In this document: positions 18,689-30,620 of the stretch, in pieces
Layout: every line of letters begins with the position of its first letter
How positions within the stretch are numbered: position 1 is the first letter of the stretch
NCBI RefSeq assembly: GCF_010894435.1
Contig: NZ_JAAIXZ010000010.1
Location: 268,253-332,252 of the forward strand
From: Pyxidicoccus trucidator
GTDB taxonomy: Bacteria; Myxococcota; Myxococcia; Myxococcales; Myxococcaceae
DNA: 64,000 nt
Direction: 5' to 3'
Made by a program: the position numbers and the translations under genes
Notes under the pieces: generated by a model
What the model saw: only the letters and a program-made list of their open reading frames with translations
Databases searched by the model: none
What the model was told of the DNA's origin: nothing

Positions 18689-19861
18689 ATGTCGTCGCTT
18701 CCGCTCACCGGCCTGCGCGTGCTGGATTTGTCGCGCCTGCTGCCCGGGCCCTACGCCACGCTGGTGCTGGCGGACCTGGGCGCCTCCGTGGACAAGCTGG
18801 AGGAGCCCGACGGCGGGGACTACGTGCGGCAGATGCCGCCCCTGCGCGACGACGTCAGCGCGCTCTTCTACGGCCTCAACCGGAACAAGCGCTCGGTGAC
18901 GCTGAACCTCAAGACGCCCGAGGGGCGCGAGGCGCTGAAGCGGCTGGTGCGCCACTACGACGTGCTGGTGGAGAGCTTCCGGCCGGGTGTCATGGACAAG
19001 CTGGGCGTGGGCGAGGCGGTGCTGCGGGCGGAGAACCCGCGCCTCATCTACTGCGCCATCTCCGGTTACGGGCAGACGGGGCCGGACCGGCTGAAGGCGG
19101 GGCACGACTTGAACTACGTGGCGCGCGCGGGGCTGCTCGGGTACGGCGGCGAGGCGGGTGGGGCGCCGGCCTTCCCGGGCGTGCAGATGGGCGACATCGG
19201 TGGGGGCAGCCTCTTCGCGCTGGTGGGCATCCTCGCCGCGCTGCACGAGCGCGAGCGGACGGGGAAGGGGCGCCTGGTGGACGTGTCGATGACGGACGGG
19301 GCGCTGGCCTTCCTGCACATGCACCTGGCGGCGCGGCTCTTCATGGGCCCGGAGGGTGGGCCGCTCCAGCGAGGGCGCGAGGCGCTCAATGGCGGGTACG
19401 CGTGCTACGGCCTCTACCGCACGGCGGATGACCGGTGGCTGGCGGTGGGGGCGCTGGAGCCCAAGTTCTTCTCGGGGGTGTGTGAGCGGCTGGGGCGGAT
19501 GGACCTGATGGAGGACGCCTACGCGCCGGGCGAGGCGGGCGCGCGGGTGAAGGCGGAGCTGACGCGCCTGTTCGCGGAGCACCCGCTGGCGTACTGGAAG
19601 GAGCGCTTCGCGGGCTCGGACCTGTGCATCGAGCCGGTGGCGGACGGGGACGAGGTGCTGGAAGACGCGCAGCTCCGCGCGCGGGGGCTCTTCGTGGAGG
19701 CTGAGGACACGCGCCTGGGCCGCAAGGTGACGCACCTGCTGACGCCGCTGCGGATGGGCGACACGCCGCTGCGCGAGCCGCCCGCGCTGGGCCAGCACTC
19801 GCGGGAGGTGCTCTCCGAGGCCGGCTTCAGCGCCGAGGAGCTGAAGCGCCTGGGGCACTGA
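18689..19861 (+). CDS. Class III CoA-transferase (CaiB/BaiF; alpha-methylacyl-CoA racemase-like)
   Basis: The 390-residue protein carries the family's N-terminal CoA-binding part (LPLTGLRVLDLSRLLPGPY), a NRNKRSVTLNLK motif, and the catalytic-region pattern YCAISGYGQTGP with the Asp-containing GHDLNYVA, as in alpha-methylacyl-CoA racemases. It either moves CoA between acids or epimerises 2-methylacyl-CoA. ATG at 18689 has a strong CTGGAGGAG site. Being next to an SCP2 gene fits branched-chain or lipid breakdown. Confidence 0.88.
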   Translation: MSSLPLTGLRVLDLSRLLPGPYATLVLADLGASVDKLEEPDGGDYVRQMPPLRDDVSALFYGLNRNKRSVTLNLKTPEGREALKRLVRHYDVLVESFRPGVMDKLGVGEAVLRAENPRLIYCAISGYGQTGPDRLKAGHDLNYVARAGLLGYGGEAGGAPAFPGVQMGDIGGGSLFALVGILAALHERERTGKGRLVDVSMTDGALAFLHMHLAARLFMGPEGGPLQRGREALNGGYACYGLYRTADDRWLAVGALEPKFFSGVCERLGRMDLMEDAYAPGEAGARVKAELTRLFAEHPLAYWKERFAGSDLCIEPVADGDEVLEDAQLRARGLFVEAEDTRLGRKVTHLLTPLRMGDTPLREPPALGQHSREVLSEAGFSAEELKRLGH

Positions 19862-19930
19862 GGGGGCTGGCAACGGACCTGGGCTGGCGTCCGTGCCGAG
19901 CGCCTGGGGCACCCGTCAACGGGCTTCGCA

Positions 19931-21115
19931 TCAGTCAGCCCACAGGGCCTCGCCGTGCGCGGCGTGGCAGGTGTCCCCCACGAGGTCGAGCGCGAGCTGG
20001 CGCTCCCTCGCGGCGAGGGCCTCCAGGTCCTTGAAGGCTCCGGCCTCGTCCAGCCGTCGCACGGTGCCCTCCAGGTACGTGCGCGCGCGCTCGACAGTCT
20101 GTCGCTGGTCCGCCGTGGGCCGCCAGCCCGTGTCGTCGCGGTAGCGCCCGAGCGTCTCCAGCAGGTGCCCGTGGAACTTCAGCATCTGGACGAGCACCTG
20201 GAGCCGGTACGCGGGCGCGGCGGCGAGGGCGCTCTCGTACTGCCGCGTCTCCGAGTCCAGCCGGTACAGCAGCACGTCCACCTGCGCGTCCAGCCGCTTG
20301 CGCCAGGCCTTGCGCACGGAGGGGTGCCGGGCCCAGCCGGCCACGGCCTGGAAGTAGTGCAGGCCGCCGCACGGATGGGCGTAGATGCCCTGCCGGCGCT
20401 TGGGCACCTCGGGACGACGGGCCTTCAGGCCCGCGGCCAGCTCGGCGTGGGCCGCCTCCAGCGTGGCGAGCGCCGTCTCCATCACAGTGTCGAAGCGCAC
20501 GGTGGCGCCGGCGGCGTCGCGGAAGGTGGCTCCCGGCTTCAGCGCCAGTGACAGCGCATCCAGCGTCCAGGCGCCCTCCGGCGAGGTGGCCAGGGCGGGA
20601 CGGAAGTCGCGCTTCAGGTCCTCGACCAGCTCCCGGAGCGTCACCGGGCCCCAGGCCGCGTTGAAGCGCTGGGACAGCGGATGGCCCGCCAGCAGCAGCG
20701 TCTTCACGTGCAGGGCAGGGTGGGGCTCGACCGGAGTGCCGTCGGGGGCGTAGGCGTCGAAGAAGAGGTCCCCGGGACGGGATGCACCAGCGCTTCCCGC
20801 GCCGTGCGCGGCGGGGGCCGACGCTCTGGTGCCGGGCGAGCCCGCCTCCGGCGCGGAGTCTCGCGACAGGGGCGTCCGGCGCAGGAAGTCGGAGATGACG
20901 ACGTCCGCCGCGAGCCGTCCGTCTCGCGCGCGGAACCTACGCCCGTCGAGGGCCATGCCATGAGCCAGGGCCCAGGGGTTGCGCGCGTCGGAGGCCCACG
21001 CCCGGCACTGCGTGGCGAGCCGCGAGGCCGGGGCAGGGGACCCGGCCGGCGTCGCCGCCAGCGCAGTCCCACCCAGGGCAACCAGTCCAGCAATGAGAAG
21101 TGAGGGGGAGTGCAT
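19931..21115 (-). CDS. Exported protein of unknown function
   Basis: The 394-residue protein has a signal peptide (cleavage near ALAATP), then an Ala/Arg-rich, mostly helical chain. A single Cys pair may form (Cys37 early, HPCGGLHYFQ in the middle, DTCHAAHGE near the end). It contains repeated Arg/Leu helices but no catalytic motif I recognise. It is convergent with the CoA-transferase gene and is followed upstream on the same strand by the MarR gene, separated by about 60 nt, so it could be the last gene of the pump operon. Confidence 0.65.
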   Translation of the reverse strand: MHSPSLLIAGLVALGGTALAATPAGSPAPASRLATQCRAWASDARNPWALAHGMALDGRRFRARDGRLAADVVISDFLRRTPLSRDSAPEAGSPGTRASAPAAHGAGSAGASRPGDLFFDAYAPDGTPVEPHPALHVKTLLLAGHPLSQRFNAAWGPVTLRELVEDLKRDFRPALATSPEGAWTLDALSLALKPGATFRDAAGATVRFDTVMETALATLEAAHAELAAGLKARRPEVPKRRQGIYAHPCGGLHYFQAVAGWARHPSVRKAWRKRLDAQVDVLLYRLDSETRQYESALAAAPAYRLQVLVQMLKFHGHLLETLGRYRDDTGWRPTADQRQTVERARTYLEGTVRRLDEAGAFKDLEALAARERQLALDLVGDTCHAAHGEALWAD

Positions 21116-21178
21116 GCGAGGCGGAAGAAGCAGTGCGCGCGTCGACAGGGTGTCCCGTCGACGCGCGCCGCTACTTTC

Positions 21179-21765
21179 TCACACTGCCTGCGCGGTGCTG
21201 CGACCCAGCCGCTGCAGCACCCGCTCCAGCAGTCCGAACAGCGACTCCCGGTCCTCGGGCTCCAGCAGGTCCAGCACGCGCCGCAGCCCCTGGTCCACGC
21301 TGCGGCTGATGCGGTGGAACAGCGCCTGGCCCTTGTCCGTCAGGCGGGCGACGACAGCGCGCCGGTCCTCGGCGTCCCTGCCGCGCTCCACCAGGTTCAT
21401 GTGCTCCAGCCGGTCCACCACGCCCGTAATCGTCTTCTTCGTGATGCCGATGCGCTGCGCCAGCACGCCCACGTGCGTCGGGCCGTCGTTCCCCAGCCAC
21501 ATCAACGCGTGGATCTGCGTGGGGGTGAGCTGATTGTCCTCGCAGATGCCGTGGAGCGGATCCCTCAGCGAGCGGTACCGCCCGAGCTGGATGATGAGCT
21601 CATGCAGCTTCCGGGACTCCGGGGTGGACGTGTCCTCGTCCACCTCGGGAGGGAGGCCCTCTTCCGCCGGGCCGCCCTCCTCGGTGAGGTCATGCTCCAG
21701 CTCGCCGTCGCTGTCGGCGGCGAGCCGCTGCACGCGCAGGGCCGGCTTGTCGTCCGGCCGCCGCA

Positions 21766-21766
<1 letters not shown>
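21179..21766 (-). CDS. MarR-family transcriptional regulator
   Basis: The 195-residue protein has a 50-residue acidic extension and then a MarR winged helix (LTPTQIHALMWLG, GVLAQRIGITKKTITGVVDRLEHMNLVERGRDAEDRRAV with the DxRxx wing). Its ATG overlaps the TGA of the RND pump gene (TGATG), so it is translated from the pump operon. The pump promoter carries a 31-bp inverted repeat (26162-26192) that is the likely binding site, which would give negative autoregulation relieved by a pump substrate (inference). Confidence 0.9.
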
Positions 21767-24915
<3,149 letters not shown>

Positions 24916-24953
24916 TCAGGAGGTCCCAGAGTCAAGAGAGGGGAGGGCAGGCG

Positions 24954-26048
24954 TCACTGCACCACGCGGACGGCCGTGCCCTCCTTCACGTCCAGGGAGG
25001 AGTCGGCGAGCACGCGCTCTTCAGCCGCCAGTCCCTGGAGCACACGGACATAACCGGGCAGCACGCGCTCGACGCGCACGTCGCGCTTGCGCACCGTGCC
25101 GTCCTGCACCACCCACACGAAGCCCTGCTGGCCCTTGGCGTTGACCGCCTGGGCAGGCAGGAAGACGCCCTTGTCGTCGGACTCACCCGCGGAGGAGAAG
25201 TCCAGCTCCACCAGGGCGCCGGGGCGCAGCGGCGAGGCCGTCTCGCCCACCACGTCCGCCAGCACCTCCACGGTGCGGTTGGTGGCGTCCACCACCGCGC
25301 CCACCGTGGCCACCTGCACCTCGAAGCGCATGCCGCTGGGGCTCACCGTGCCCTGCGTGCGCGAGCCCTGCTTCACCTTGTCCACCACGGACTCCGGCAC
25401 CAGCGCGCGCACCTCCAGGCCCGTCGTGTCCACCAGGGTGAAGACGGGCGTGGGCGGCATCATCGCCACCGTGTCGCCGATGTTCTTCGTGCGCGCGGTG
25501 ATGACGCCGTCGAAGGGGGCGATGATGGCCATGTCCCGGAGGTTCTCCTCCGCCATCTTCACCGCGGCGCCGGCCTGGGCGGCCTGAGCGGCAGCCTGCT
25601 TCTGGCCGATCTCCGCCTGGTCCAGGCTGGCCGCGGCCACGCCGCCGCCCTCGGCGACCTTGCGCACGCGCTCCAGGTTGGACGTGGCCAGCTGCAGCGT
25701 CGCGTCCGCGGCGGCCTTCACCGCGCGCGCCTGCTCCACGCCGATGGCGACGTTGGAGGTGTCGAGCACCGCCAGCGACTGGCCCTTCTTCACCTTGTCG
25801 CCCACCTTCACGTGCATCTTCGCGATGGTGCCGGTGGCCTGCGCGCTCAGCGTGGCCTCCTGCTTGGAGCGCACCTGACCCGTCACGCGCGTGACGTTGG
25901 CGCTCAGCTCCGTCGCCGGGGTAATCGCCTTCACACCCAGCGCCGCCGGGCCCTGCTCCGCCGGAAGGGGCGGCTTGTCGCTGCCCTTGGCGCAGCCCGT
26001 CGTCACCACCGTCGCCAGTACCGCGGCCATCCACATGCGTCGAATCAC
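24954..26048 (-). CDS. RND efflux membrane-fusion lipoprotein
   Basis: The 364-residue protein starts at GTG 26048 (GGAGCAGGA upstream) and has a lipobox (VVTTGC, Cys about 17). Next come a lipoyl half-motif (GTIAKMHVKVGDKVKKGQSLAVLD), an alpha-helical hairpin (about 80-150), the second lipoyl half (APFDGVITARTKNIGDTV) and a beta-barrel domain. It bridges the pump to an outer-membrane channel. Confidence 0.92.
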   Translation of the reverse strand: MIRRMWMAAVLATVVTTGCAKGSDKPPLPAEQGPAALGVKAITPATELSANVTRVTGQVRSKQEATLSAQATGTIAKMHVKVGDKVKKGQSLAVLDTSNVAIGVEQARAVKAAADATLQLATSNLERVRKVAEGGGVAAASLDQAEIGQKQAAAQAAQAGAAVKMAEENLRDMAIIAPFDGVITARTKNIGDTVAMMPPTPVFTLVDTTGLEVRALVPESVVDKVKQGSRTQGTVSPSGMRFEVQVATVGAVVDATNRTVEVLADVVGETASPLRPGALVELDFSSAGESDDKGVFLPAQAVNAKGQQGFVWVVQDGTVRKRDVRVERVLPGYVRVLQGLAAEERVLADSSLDVKEGTAVRVVQ

Positions 26049-26134
26049 GGTCGTCCTGCTCCTGCCGGTCAGCGGCCCCGAACCTCGCGGGTAGGGCCCT
26101 TCCGGCTTCTGCTTTTGGAAAGTCTGCGGGGCGG

Positions 26135-26192
26135 AAACTACATTCCCTATACTGTCTGTCAAGAAGATACTCCGTAACGCGGACTATCTTCT
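26135..26192 (-). promoter_or_regulatory. Pump operon promoter with 31-bp inverted repeat
   Basis: AGAAGATA (26162-26169) and TATCTTCT (26185-26192) are perfectly complementary, and inside them TCCG (26171-26174) pairs with CGGA (26180-26183). On the minus strand a perfect -35 TTGACA (26162-26157) touches this repeat and a weak -10 TAGTTT (26140-26135) follows 16 nt later. Binding by the MarR-type protein would block RNA polymerase. Confidence 0.6.
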
Positions 26193-26341
26193 ACCGGGGG
26201 GTGTTTAACGCGCCGCTCTAACGTTCGCCAGGCAGAAGAGCAAGGGAGCGTGCACGGCCCCTTCGAGGCGCCTTCTCAGAGGGGGAAAGCAGGTCCGGGG
26301 TGGGACAGTCGCGGCGCTTGTGGCCTTCGGGAGCGCCTGTT

Positions 26342-26359
26342 ATTGATTCAAGAATCAAT
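26342..26359 (+). promoter_or_regulatory. Palindrome upstream of the acyl-CoA dehydrogenase gene
   Basis: ATTGATTC and GAATCAAT are perfect 8-bp arms separated by AA, 35 nt before the start codon. The core TTGATTCAAGAATCAA differs from the SCP2 operator (18193-18208) at two central bases. It looks like the site of a TetR- or FadR-like lipid regulator not encoded in this window. Confidence 0.5.
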
Positions 26360-26393
26360 CCTTTCCCCCGCCTTTCCCCCAAGTGAGGAGCGC

Positions 26394-27536
26394 ATGCCCA
26401 ACCCGTTCACCGAGGAGCACGAGGCCTTCCGTAAGTCAGTGCGGGCCTTCGTCGAGAAGGAGATGACGCCCCACGGTCTGGAGTGGGACAGGGCCGGCAT
26501 CTTCCCGCGCGAGCTGTTCAAGAAGTGCGGCGAGCTGGGCTTCCTGGGCATCAACCACGACCCGAAGTACGGCGGCAGCGGGCTGGACTACTGGTACGTG
26601 ACGGCCTTCGCGGAGGAGCTGGCGCGCAGCTACAACGCGGGCGTCAACATGGCGCTGCTGGTGCAGAGCCAGATGGCCACGCCCATCATCAACGAGGTCG
26701 GCACGGACGAGCAGAAGCGCGAGTTCCTCGAGCCCGCGCTCAAGGGCGAGAAGATCGCCGCGCTGGGCGTGAGCGAGCCGGGCTGTGGCTCGGACGTGGC
26801 CAGCATCAAGACGACGGCGCGCCGGGACGGGGATGACTACGTCATCAACGGCTCGAAGATGTGGATCACCAACGGCACCCGGGCGGACTTCATCACCCTG
26901 GCCGTGCGCACCGGCGGAGAGGGCTACGGCGGAATCTCGCTGGTGACGTTCCCCACGGACGTGAAGGGCTTCGGCGTCTCCAAGAAGCTGGACAAGGTGG
27001 GCAACCTGTCCTCGGACACGGCCATCCTCTACTTCGAGGACTGCCGCATCCCCGCCCGCTACGTGCTGGGCGAGGAGAACGAGGGCTTCTACTCCATCAT
27101 GACCAACTTCCAGGGCGAGCGCCTGGTGGGGGCCATCACCACGGTGGCCGGCATGGAGCGGATGGTGGAGGACTCCATCCGCTACGGCAACGAGCGCGAG
27201 GCGTTCGGCCGGCCGCTGATGAAGTTCCAGGTGTGGCGCCACAAGTTCGTGGAGCACCTGACGGGCATCGAAGCGGCGAAGCGGCTCACCTACCACGCGG
27301 TGGACGTGTTCGACCGGAAGGAGGTCCCCGCGGTGAAGGAGATCTCCATGGCGAAGCTGTTCGCCGGAGACCTGGCCCAGCGCGTGGCCTACGACTGCCA
27401 GCAGTTCTTCGGCGGCATGGGCTACATCGAGGAGACGCCCATCGCCCGCATGTGGCGGGACGTGCGCCTCATCACCATCGGCGGAGGCACGTCCGAGGTG
27501 ATGAAGGAGATTCTCTCCAAGCTGTACGGCTTCTAG
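26394..27536 (+). CDS. Acyl-CoA dehydrogenase
   Basis: The 380-residue FAD enzyme introduces the alpha-beta double bond of acyl-CoA in beta-oxidation. Family motifs are LGVSEPGCGSDVASIKT (FAD binding), MWITNGTRADF, the signature QRVAYDCQQFFGGMGYIEETPIARMWRD and the terminal TIGGGTSEVMKEIL. The catalytic base is likely the Glu in GYIEETP. ATG at 26394 follows GTGAGGAG; an in-frame upstream extension is not coding-like. Its promoter region carries the palindrome shared with the SCP2 gene. Confidence 0.93.
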   Translation: MPNPFTEEHEAFRKSVRAFVEKEMTPHGLEWDRAGIFPRELFKKCGELGFLGINHDPKYGGSGLDYWYVTAFAEELARSYNAGVNMALLVQSQMATPIINEVGTDEQKREFLEPALKGEKIAALGVSEPGCGSDVASIKTTARRDGDDYVINGSKMWITNGTRADFITLAVRTGGEGYGGISLVTFPTDVKGFGVSKKLDKVGNLSSDTAILYFEDCRIPARYVLGEENEGFYSIMTNFQGERLVGAITTVAGMERMVEDSIRYGNEREAFGRPLMKFQVWRHKFVEHLTGIEAAKRLTYHAVDVFDRKEVPAVKEISMAKLFAGDLAQRVAYDCQQFFGGMGYIEETPIARMWRDVRLITIGGGTSEVMKEILSKLYGF

Positions 27537-27696
27537 TACTACTGCAGCAGGAGCCTGAGGCGTGAACGGTCCAGGCCCAGCTCGCCCTTGAAGCCCTCTC
27601 TGTCGGCCTCGCCCGGTAGCGTCCTTCCGGGTAGGCGTCGGGGGGAGGGGCGGTGGTGGGGGTGGGGGGCAGGAGTCGGGGCCGTGCGGGCGGGGG

Positions 27697-27882
27697 TACC
27701 TCTCCTACCGCATGAAGCGGCCGCTGCCGGACGGCACCAGGCACCTGGTGCTGCCGGTGGACGCCTTCCTGCGGCGTCTGGCCGCGCTGGTACCTCCGCC
27801 CGGCAGCAACCTTGTCCGCTTCCATGGCCTCTTTGCCCCGGGCGCGGCGCTGCGGCCCCGGGTGGTGCCTGAGCCCTGGTGA
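27697..27882 (+). pseudogene. IS91-like transposase fragment (central part)
   Basis: The frame reads YLSYRMKRPLPDGT, then FLRRLAALVPPP and NLVRFHGLFAPGAALRPRVVP, ending at TGA 27882. This is the conserved stretch that follows the catalytic tyrosines in IS91-family HUH transposases. No N-terminal part is present. The C-terminal part of such a protein appears 2.7 kb further on at 30593. The flanks (27537-27696 and 27883-28080) hold no gene I can recognise; the first flank is very G-rich. Confidence 0.75.
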
Positions 27883-28080
27883 AGACGGTGTGCACGCCCG
27901 GCTCTACGGGGATGATGTTGCTGGGGTCCACCGGATCGCCACCATGGTGAAGGTGGTGCGGGGTCTGGGCATGGACGTGTCCTTTCGGGGTGTGAGAGGG
28001 AAATGCGGTCCTCCCCGCCGAAACGGGACACGAAATCGGCCCGGCAGATTCGCTTGTGAAATCGTGAGCCTCGCCGGAAC

Positions 28081-29235
28081 ATGTGCGCTCTCCGCATGAC
28101 CACGAAGACCTCCCCGAAGAAGCGCGTCGCTCGCGCGAAGCCCACCGCCACCAAGGCGACGGCGCTTGCCGTGCCTCGTGCAAAGCGGGCGCTCGTGGAC
28201 GGCGGGGACACGCGGTTCGCCGAGGTCATCGCGCTCATCGAGGCGGCTCGACGACGGGCGTACCAAGCCGTGAACACGGAGCTCGTCGCCCACTACTGGG
28301 AGCTCGGCGAGTACATCAGCCGGAAGATCGCGAGCGCCGAATGGGGCGACGGCGTCGTCGAGGAGCTCGCCGCCGATCTCGCGAGGCGCTACCCCGGCGT
28401 CCGGGGCTACACGCGCCCGAACCTCTTTCGGATGCGCCAGTTCTACGAGGCGTACCGCTCGAACCGAAAAGTCTCACCACTGGTGAGACAATTGCCCTGG
28501 ACCCACCATCTCATCATCCTCAGCCAGGCGAAGCCCGTCGAGACGCGGGAGTTCTACATCCTTGCCGCCATCAAGGAGCGCTGGTCGAAGCGCGCGCTCG
28601 AGCGACAGATCCGGTCGGGCGCCGTCCTTCGAGAGGTGCACGCCACGAAGAGGGTCTCACCAGCGGTAGGACAAATTCACCCGACGGCAATCGACGAGTT
28701 CAAGAACGCCTACAACGTCGAGTTCCTCGGCCTCGCTGCCGAACACTCGGAAGCCGACCTCCACGGCGCTCTGCTCCGAAACCTCGGCCGCTTCCTCGCC
28801 GAACTCGGTCGTGACTTCTGCTTCGTGGGCTCGCAGCACCCGGTGCAGGTCGGCAATCAAGACTTCGCGATCGACCTCGTCTTCTTCCACCGCGGGCTGC
28901 AGTGCCTCGTCGCCTTCGAGCTGAAGGTCGACAAGTTCAAGCCCGCCGATCTCGGTCAGCTCTCGTTCTACGTCGAGGCTCTCGACCGCGACGTGAAGAA
29001 GCCGCATGAGCGTCTTTCCATCGGCGTGCTGCTCTGCGCGACGAAGGACGACGAGGTCGTCGAGTACGCGCTCGCCCGTACGACGTCGCCCACGCTCGTG
29101 GCCGAGTACCAGACGTTCCTGCCTCCGAAGGAACTGCTCCGCGCGAAGCTCCACGAGTTGTACGCGCAGCTCTCGCCGGACAAGGAGGTCCGCGCATCGA
29201 ACCCAACTCTGAAACGCTCACCGAGGGGGCCATGA
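28081..29235 (+). CDS. DUF1016/YhcG-type PD-(D/E)xK nuclease
   Basis: The 384-residue protein has the DUF1016 N-terminal helical/HTH domain (YWELGEYISRKI, GYTRPNLFRMRQFYEAY, LPWTHHLIIL) and a C-terminal nuclease core: Asp265 in DFAIDLVFF and Glu280-Leu-Lys282 in FELK, the PD-(D/E)xK pattern. DUF1016 proteins often lie in restriction-modification or defence islands. The start is ATG 28081 or, just as likely, ATG 28096 (MTTKTSP). The first 30 residues are basic and disordered. Codon use is less biased than in neighbours (more CTC/CGA), which fits transfer. It is the main cargo between two transposase fragments. Confidence 0.85.
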   Translation: MCALRMTTKTSPKKRVARAKPTATKATALAVPRAKRALVDGGDTRFAEVIALIEAARRRAYQAVNTELVAHYWELGEYISRKIASAEWGDGVVEELAADLARRYPGVRGYTRPNLFRMRQFYEAYRSNRKVSPLVRQLPWTHHLIILSQAKPVETREFYILAAIKERWSKRALERQIRSGAVLREVHATKRVSPAVGQIHPTAIDEFKNAYNVEFLGLAAEHSEADLHGALLRNLGRFLAELGRDFCFVGSQHPVQVGNQDFAIDLVFFHRGLQCLVAFELKVDKFKPADLGQLSFYVEALDRDVKKPHERLSIGVLLCATKDDEVVEYALARTTSPTLVAEYQTFLPPKELLRAKLHELYAQLSPDKEVRASNPTLKRSPRGP

Positions 29236-29250
29236 CCATCCACTCACGCG

Positions 29251-30324
29251 TTGTGGGTCGCATCTCGGCAAGGAGGGAAGCTGGAGCGCGCGGCCGTGGA
29301 GCCGCTTCCAGGGATCGAGGACTTCCTCCCACGGTGGCGGGCGCTCATCGCGTGCAAGCCCTCTGACGAGCGCACCCGCGACTGGGACACCGAGGAGCAC
29401 CGATGGCTGCGCGAGGTCGTCCAGCGGCTGGAGGGTTCCGCGGGCCTGGCGAAGGTCGCGAGATCGACGAGGCGCGCCGAAGATCTGCGCGCGTGGTGCC
29501 GGAGCCTGGTCGACGCCGGCAATTGGAAGGCCGCGCTCTCGGCGTTCGACGAGGCGGCCGGACTCGTCGCCGAGAAGGAGTCCGCGCGAGCTGAGCTACT
29601 GGACGGCGCCGCGCTCGCTGCGCAGAAGCTCGGTCGCGGCGACCTCCCCGCGTGGCTTGAGCGTGCGTGGCGCGCCGGTCCGAGCATGCTGCGGCTTCGC
29701 CGCTGGCTCGGTTCGGCGAGCGGCAAGGCGGCGCTGCGGAAGCGTACAGCGCAAGCGCTCGAAGCGTGCCCGAAGCAGGCGTCCCGGCAGCGCGCGTTCC
29801 TGCACTTGCTGCAGGGCGACTTCGAATCGGCCGCGAAGCCGCTCGCGACGGCCGCGGGGCTCGGGTGGTCCGACGGCGAGCATCCCGGGCATCTGCTGTT
29901 CCCGCTGTTCGCACGCCTCCTCGGCGAAGAGCGGGGGCTGACACCGCCAGGCAGCGAGCTGCTGGCGCACCGCGGGATGGACCTCGAGGAGCTCGCGTTG
30001 ATGACGGCCGACGACGAGGACTCCCGCCTCGCCGCGCCCGAGGCCGATGAGCTCCTCCGACAGGCTGGCATCGACGGCATCCCGGAGGCCACGGCTCGGC
30101 GCGCCGTGCTCGCCGCCATGCGAAAGGCCGCGGAGCGCCGGCTGACCGGAGTCACCGAGCAGAAGCGGCGCCGCTACTATGCGCACGCGGCCGAGCTCGT
30201 CGCGGCCTGCGTGGGGTGTGAGCCGTCGCCGGAGACGGCGCATTGGGTCGCGGCGCTCAGGGCCGAGCACCGGCGTTTCCCGGCGCTCCGCGCCGAGCTC
30301 GACCGAGCACTGGGAGCCTCATGA
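29251..30324 (+). CDS. Helical-repeat (TPR-like) protein, probably N-terminally truncated
   Basis: The frame continues directly from the stop of the nuclease gene with no intervening ATG; TTG at 29251 is the only early start. The 357-residue chain is all helical (WCRSLVDAGNWKAALSAFDEAAGLV, LQGDFESAAKPL, YYAHAAELVAACVGCEP). It resembles, from memory, the C-terminal part of large myxobacterial proteins that begin with a SWIM zinc finger. If so, the N-terminal half was lost at a junction near 29236. The stop overlaps the next gene's ATG (ATGA). Confidence 0.6.
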   Translation: MWVASRQGGKLERAAVEPLPGIEDFLPRWRALIACKPSDERTRDWDTEEHRWLREVVQRLEGSAGLAKVARSTRRAEDLRAWCRSLVDAGNWKAALSAFDEAAGLVAEKESARAELLDGAALAAQKLGRGDLPAWLERAWRAGPSMLRLRRWLGSASGKAALRKRTAQALEACPKQASRQRAFLHLLQGDFESAAKPLATAAGLGWSDGEHPGHLLFPLFARLLGEERGLTPPGSELLAHRGMDLEELALMTADDEDSRLAAPEADELLRQAGIDGIPEATARRAVLAAMRKAAERRLTGVTEQKRRRYYAHAAELVAACVGCEPSPETAHWVAALRAEHRRFPALRAELDRALGAS

Positions 30325-30620
30325 GCGCGAAGCGACCCACGCCGCCGGCCGTAGCCCACCCGTGGGAGTTCAAGGCGCGGTTCCGCCGTCACGCGTTCGG
30401 CTGGAAGTCGCAGCCGGCGCTCACGCGCGTCAAGCAGGCCGTCGCCGAGGTCAAGAAGGTCGCAAAGAAGGACCCGGCAGTCGCCGCCGAAGGCGCCATC
30501 GCGTTCCTCGAGCGCGTCTCGCCGGCACTCGAGCACGTCGACAGCTCGTCGGGCGCCATTGGCACCGCCGTGAGCAACGCCATCGCGGAGCTGAGGCCCC
30601 TGCTGGCGCTGCGGAGGTGA
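30321..30620 (+). pseudogene. Conserved hypothetical protein, C-terminus replaced by an IS91-like fragment
   Basis: The reading frame encodes 99 residues (MSAKRPTPPAVAHPWEFKAR at the start). From 30593 onward the DNA is identical to the transposase fragment that also appears at 38521, so the last nine residues (RPLLALRR region) come from inserted DNA read out of frame. From memory the intact family is several hundred residues long and follows the helical-repeat gene. This copy is therefore a truncated remnant. It overlaps the upstream gene by 4 nt as an intact pair would. Confidence 0.7.

Noticed and set aside
27540..27625. Short minus-strand coding-like tail (GEADREGFKGELGLDRS) ending at 27540
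   Set aside because: Too short to assign; it could be the C-terminus of a lost gene, but there is no supporting motif.
29232..29370. ATG 29232 overlapping the nuclease stop as the start of the next gene
   Set aside because: That frame hits a stop after about 45 codons and has no coding character; the real downstream protein is in the frame of TTG 29251.
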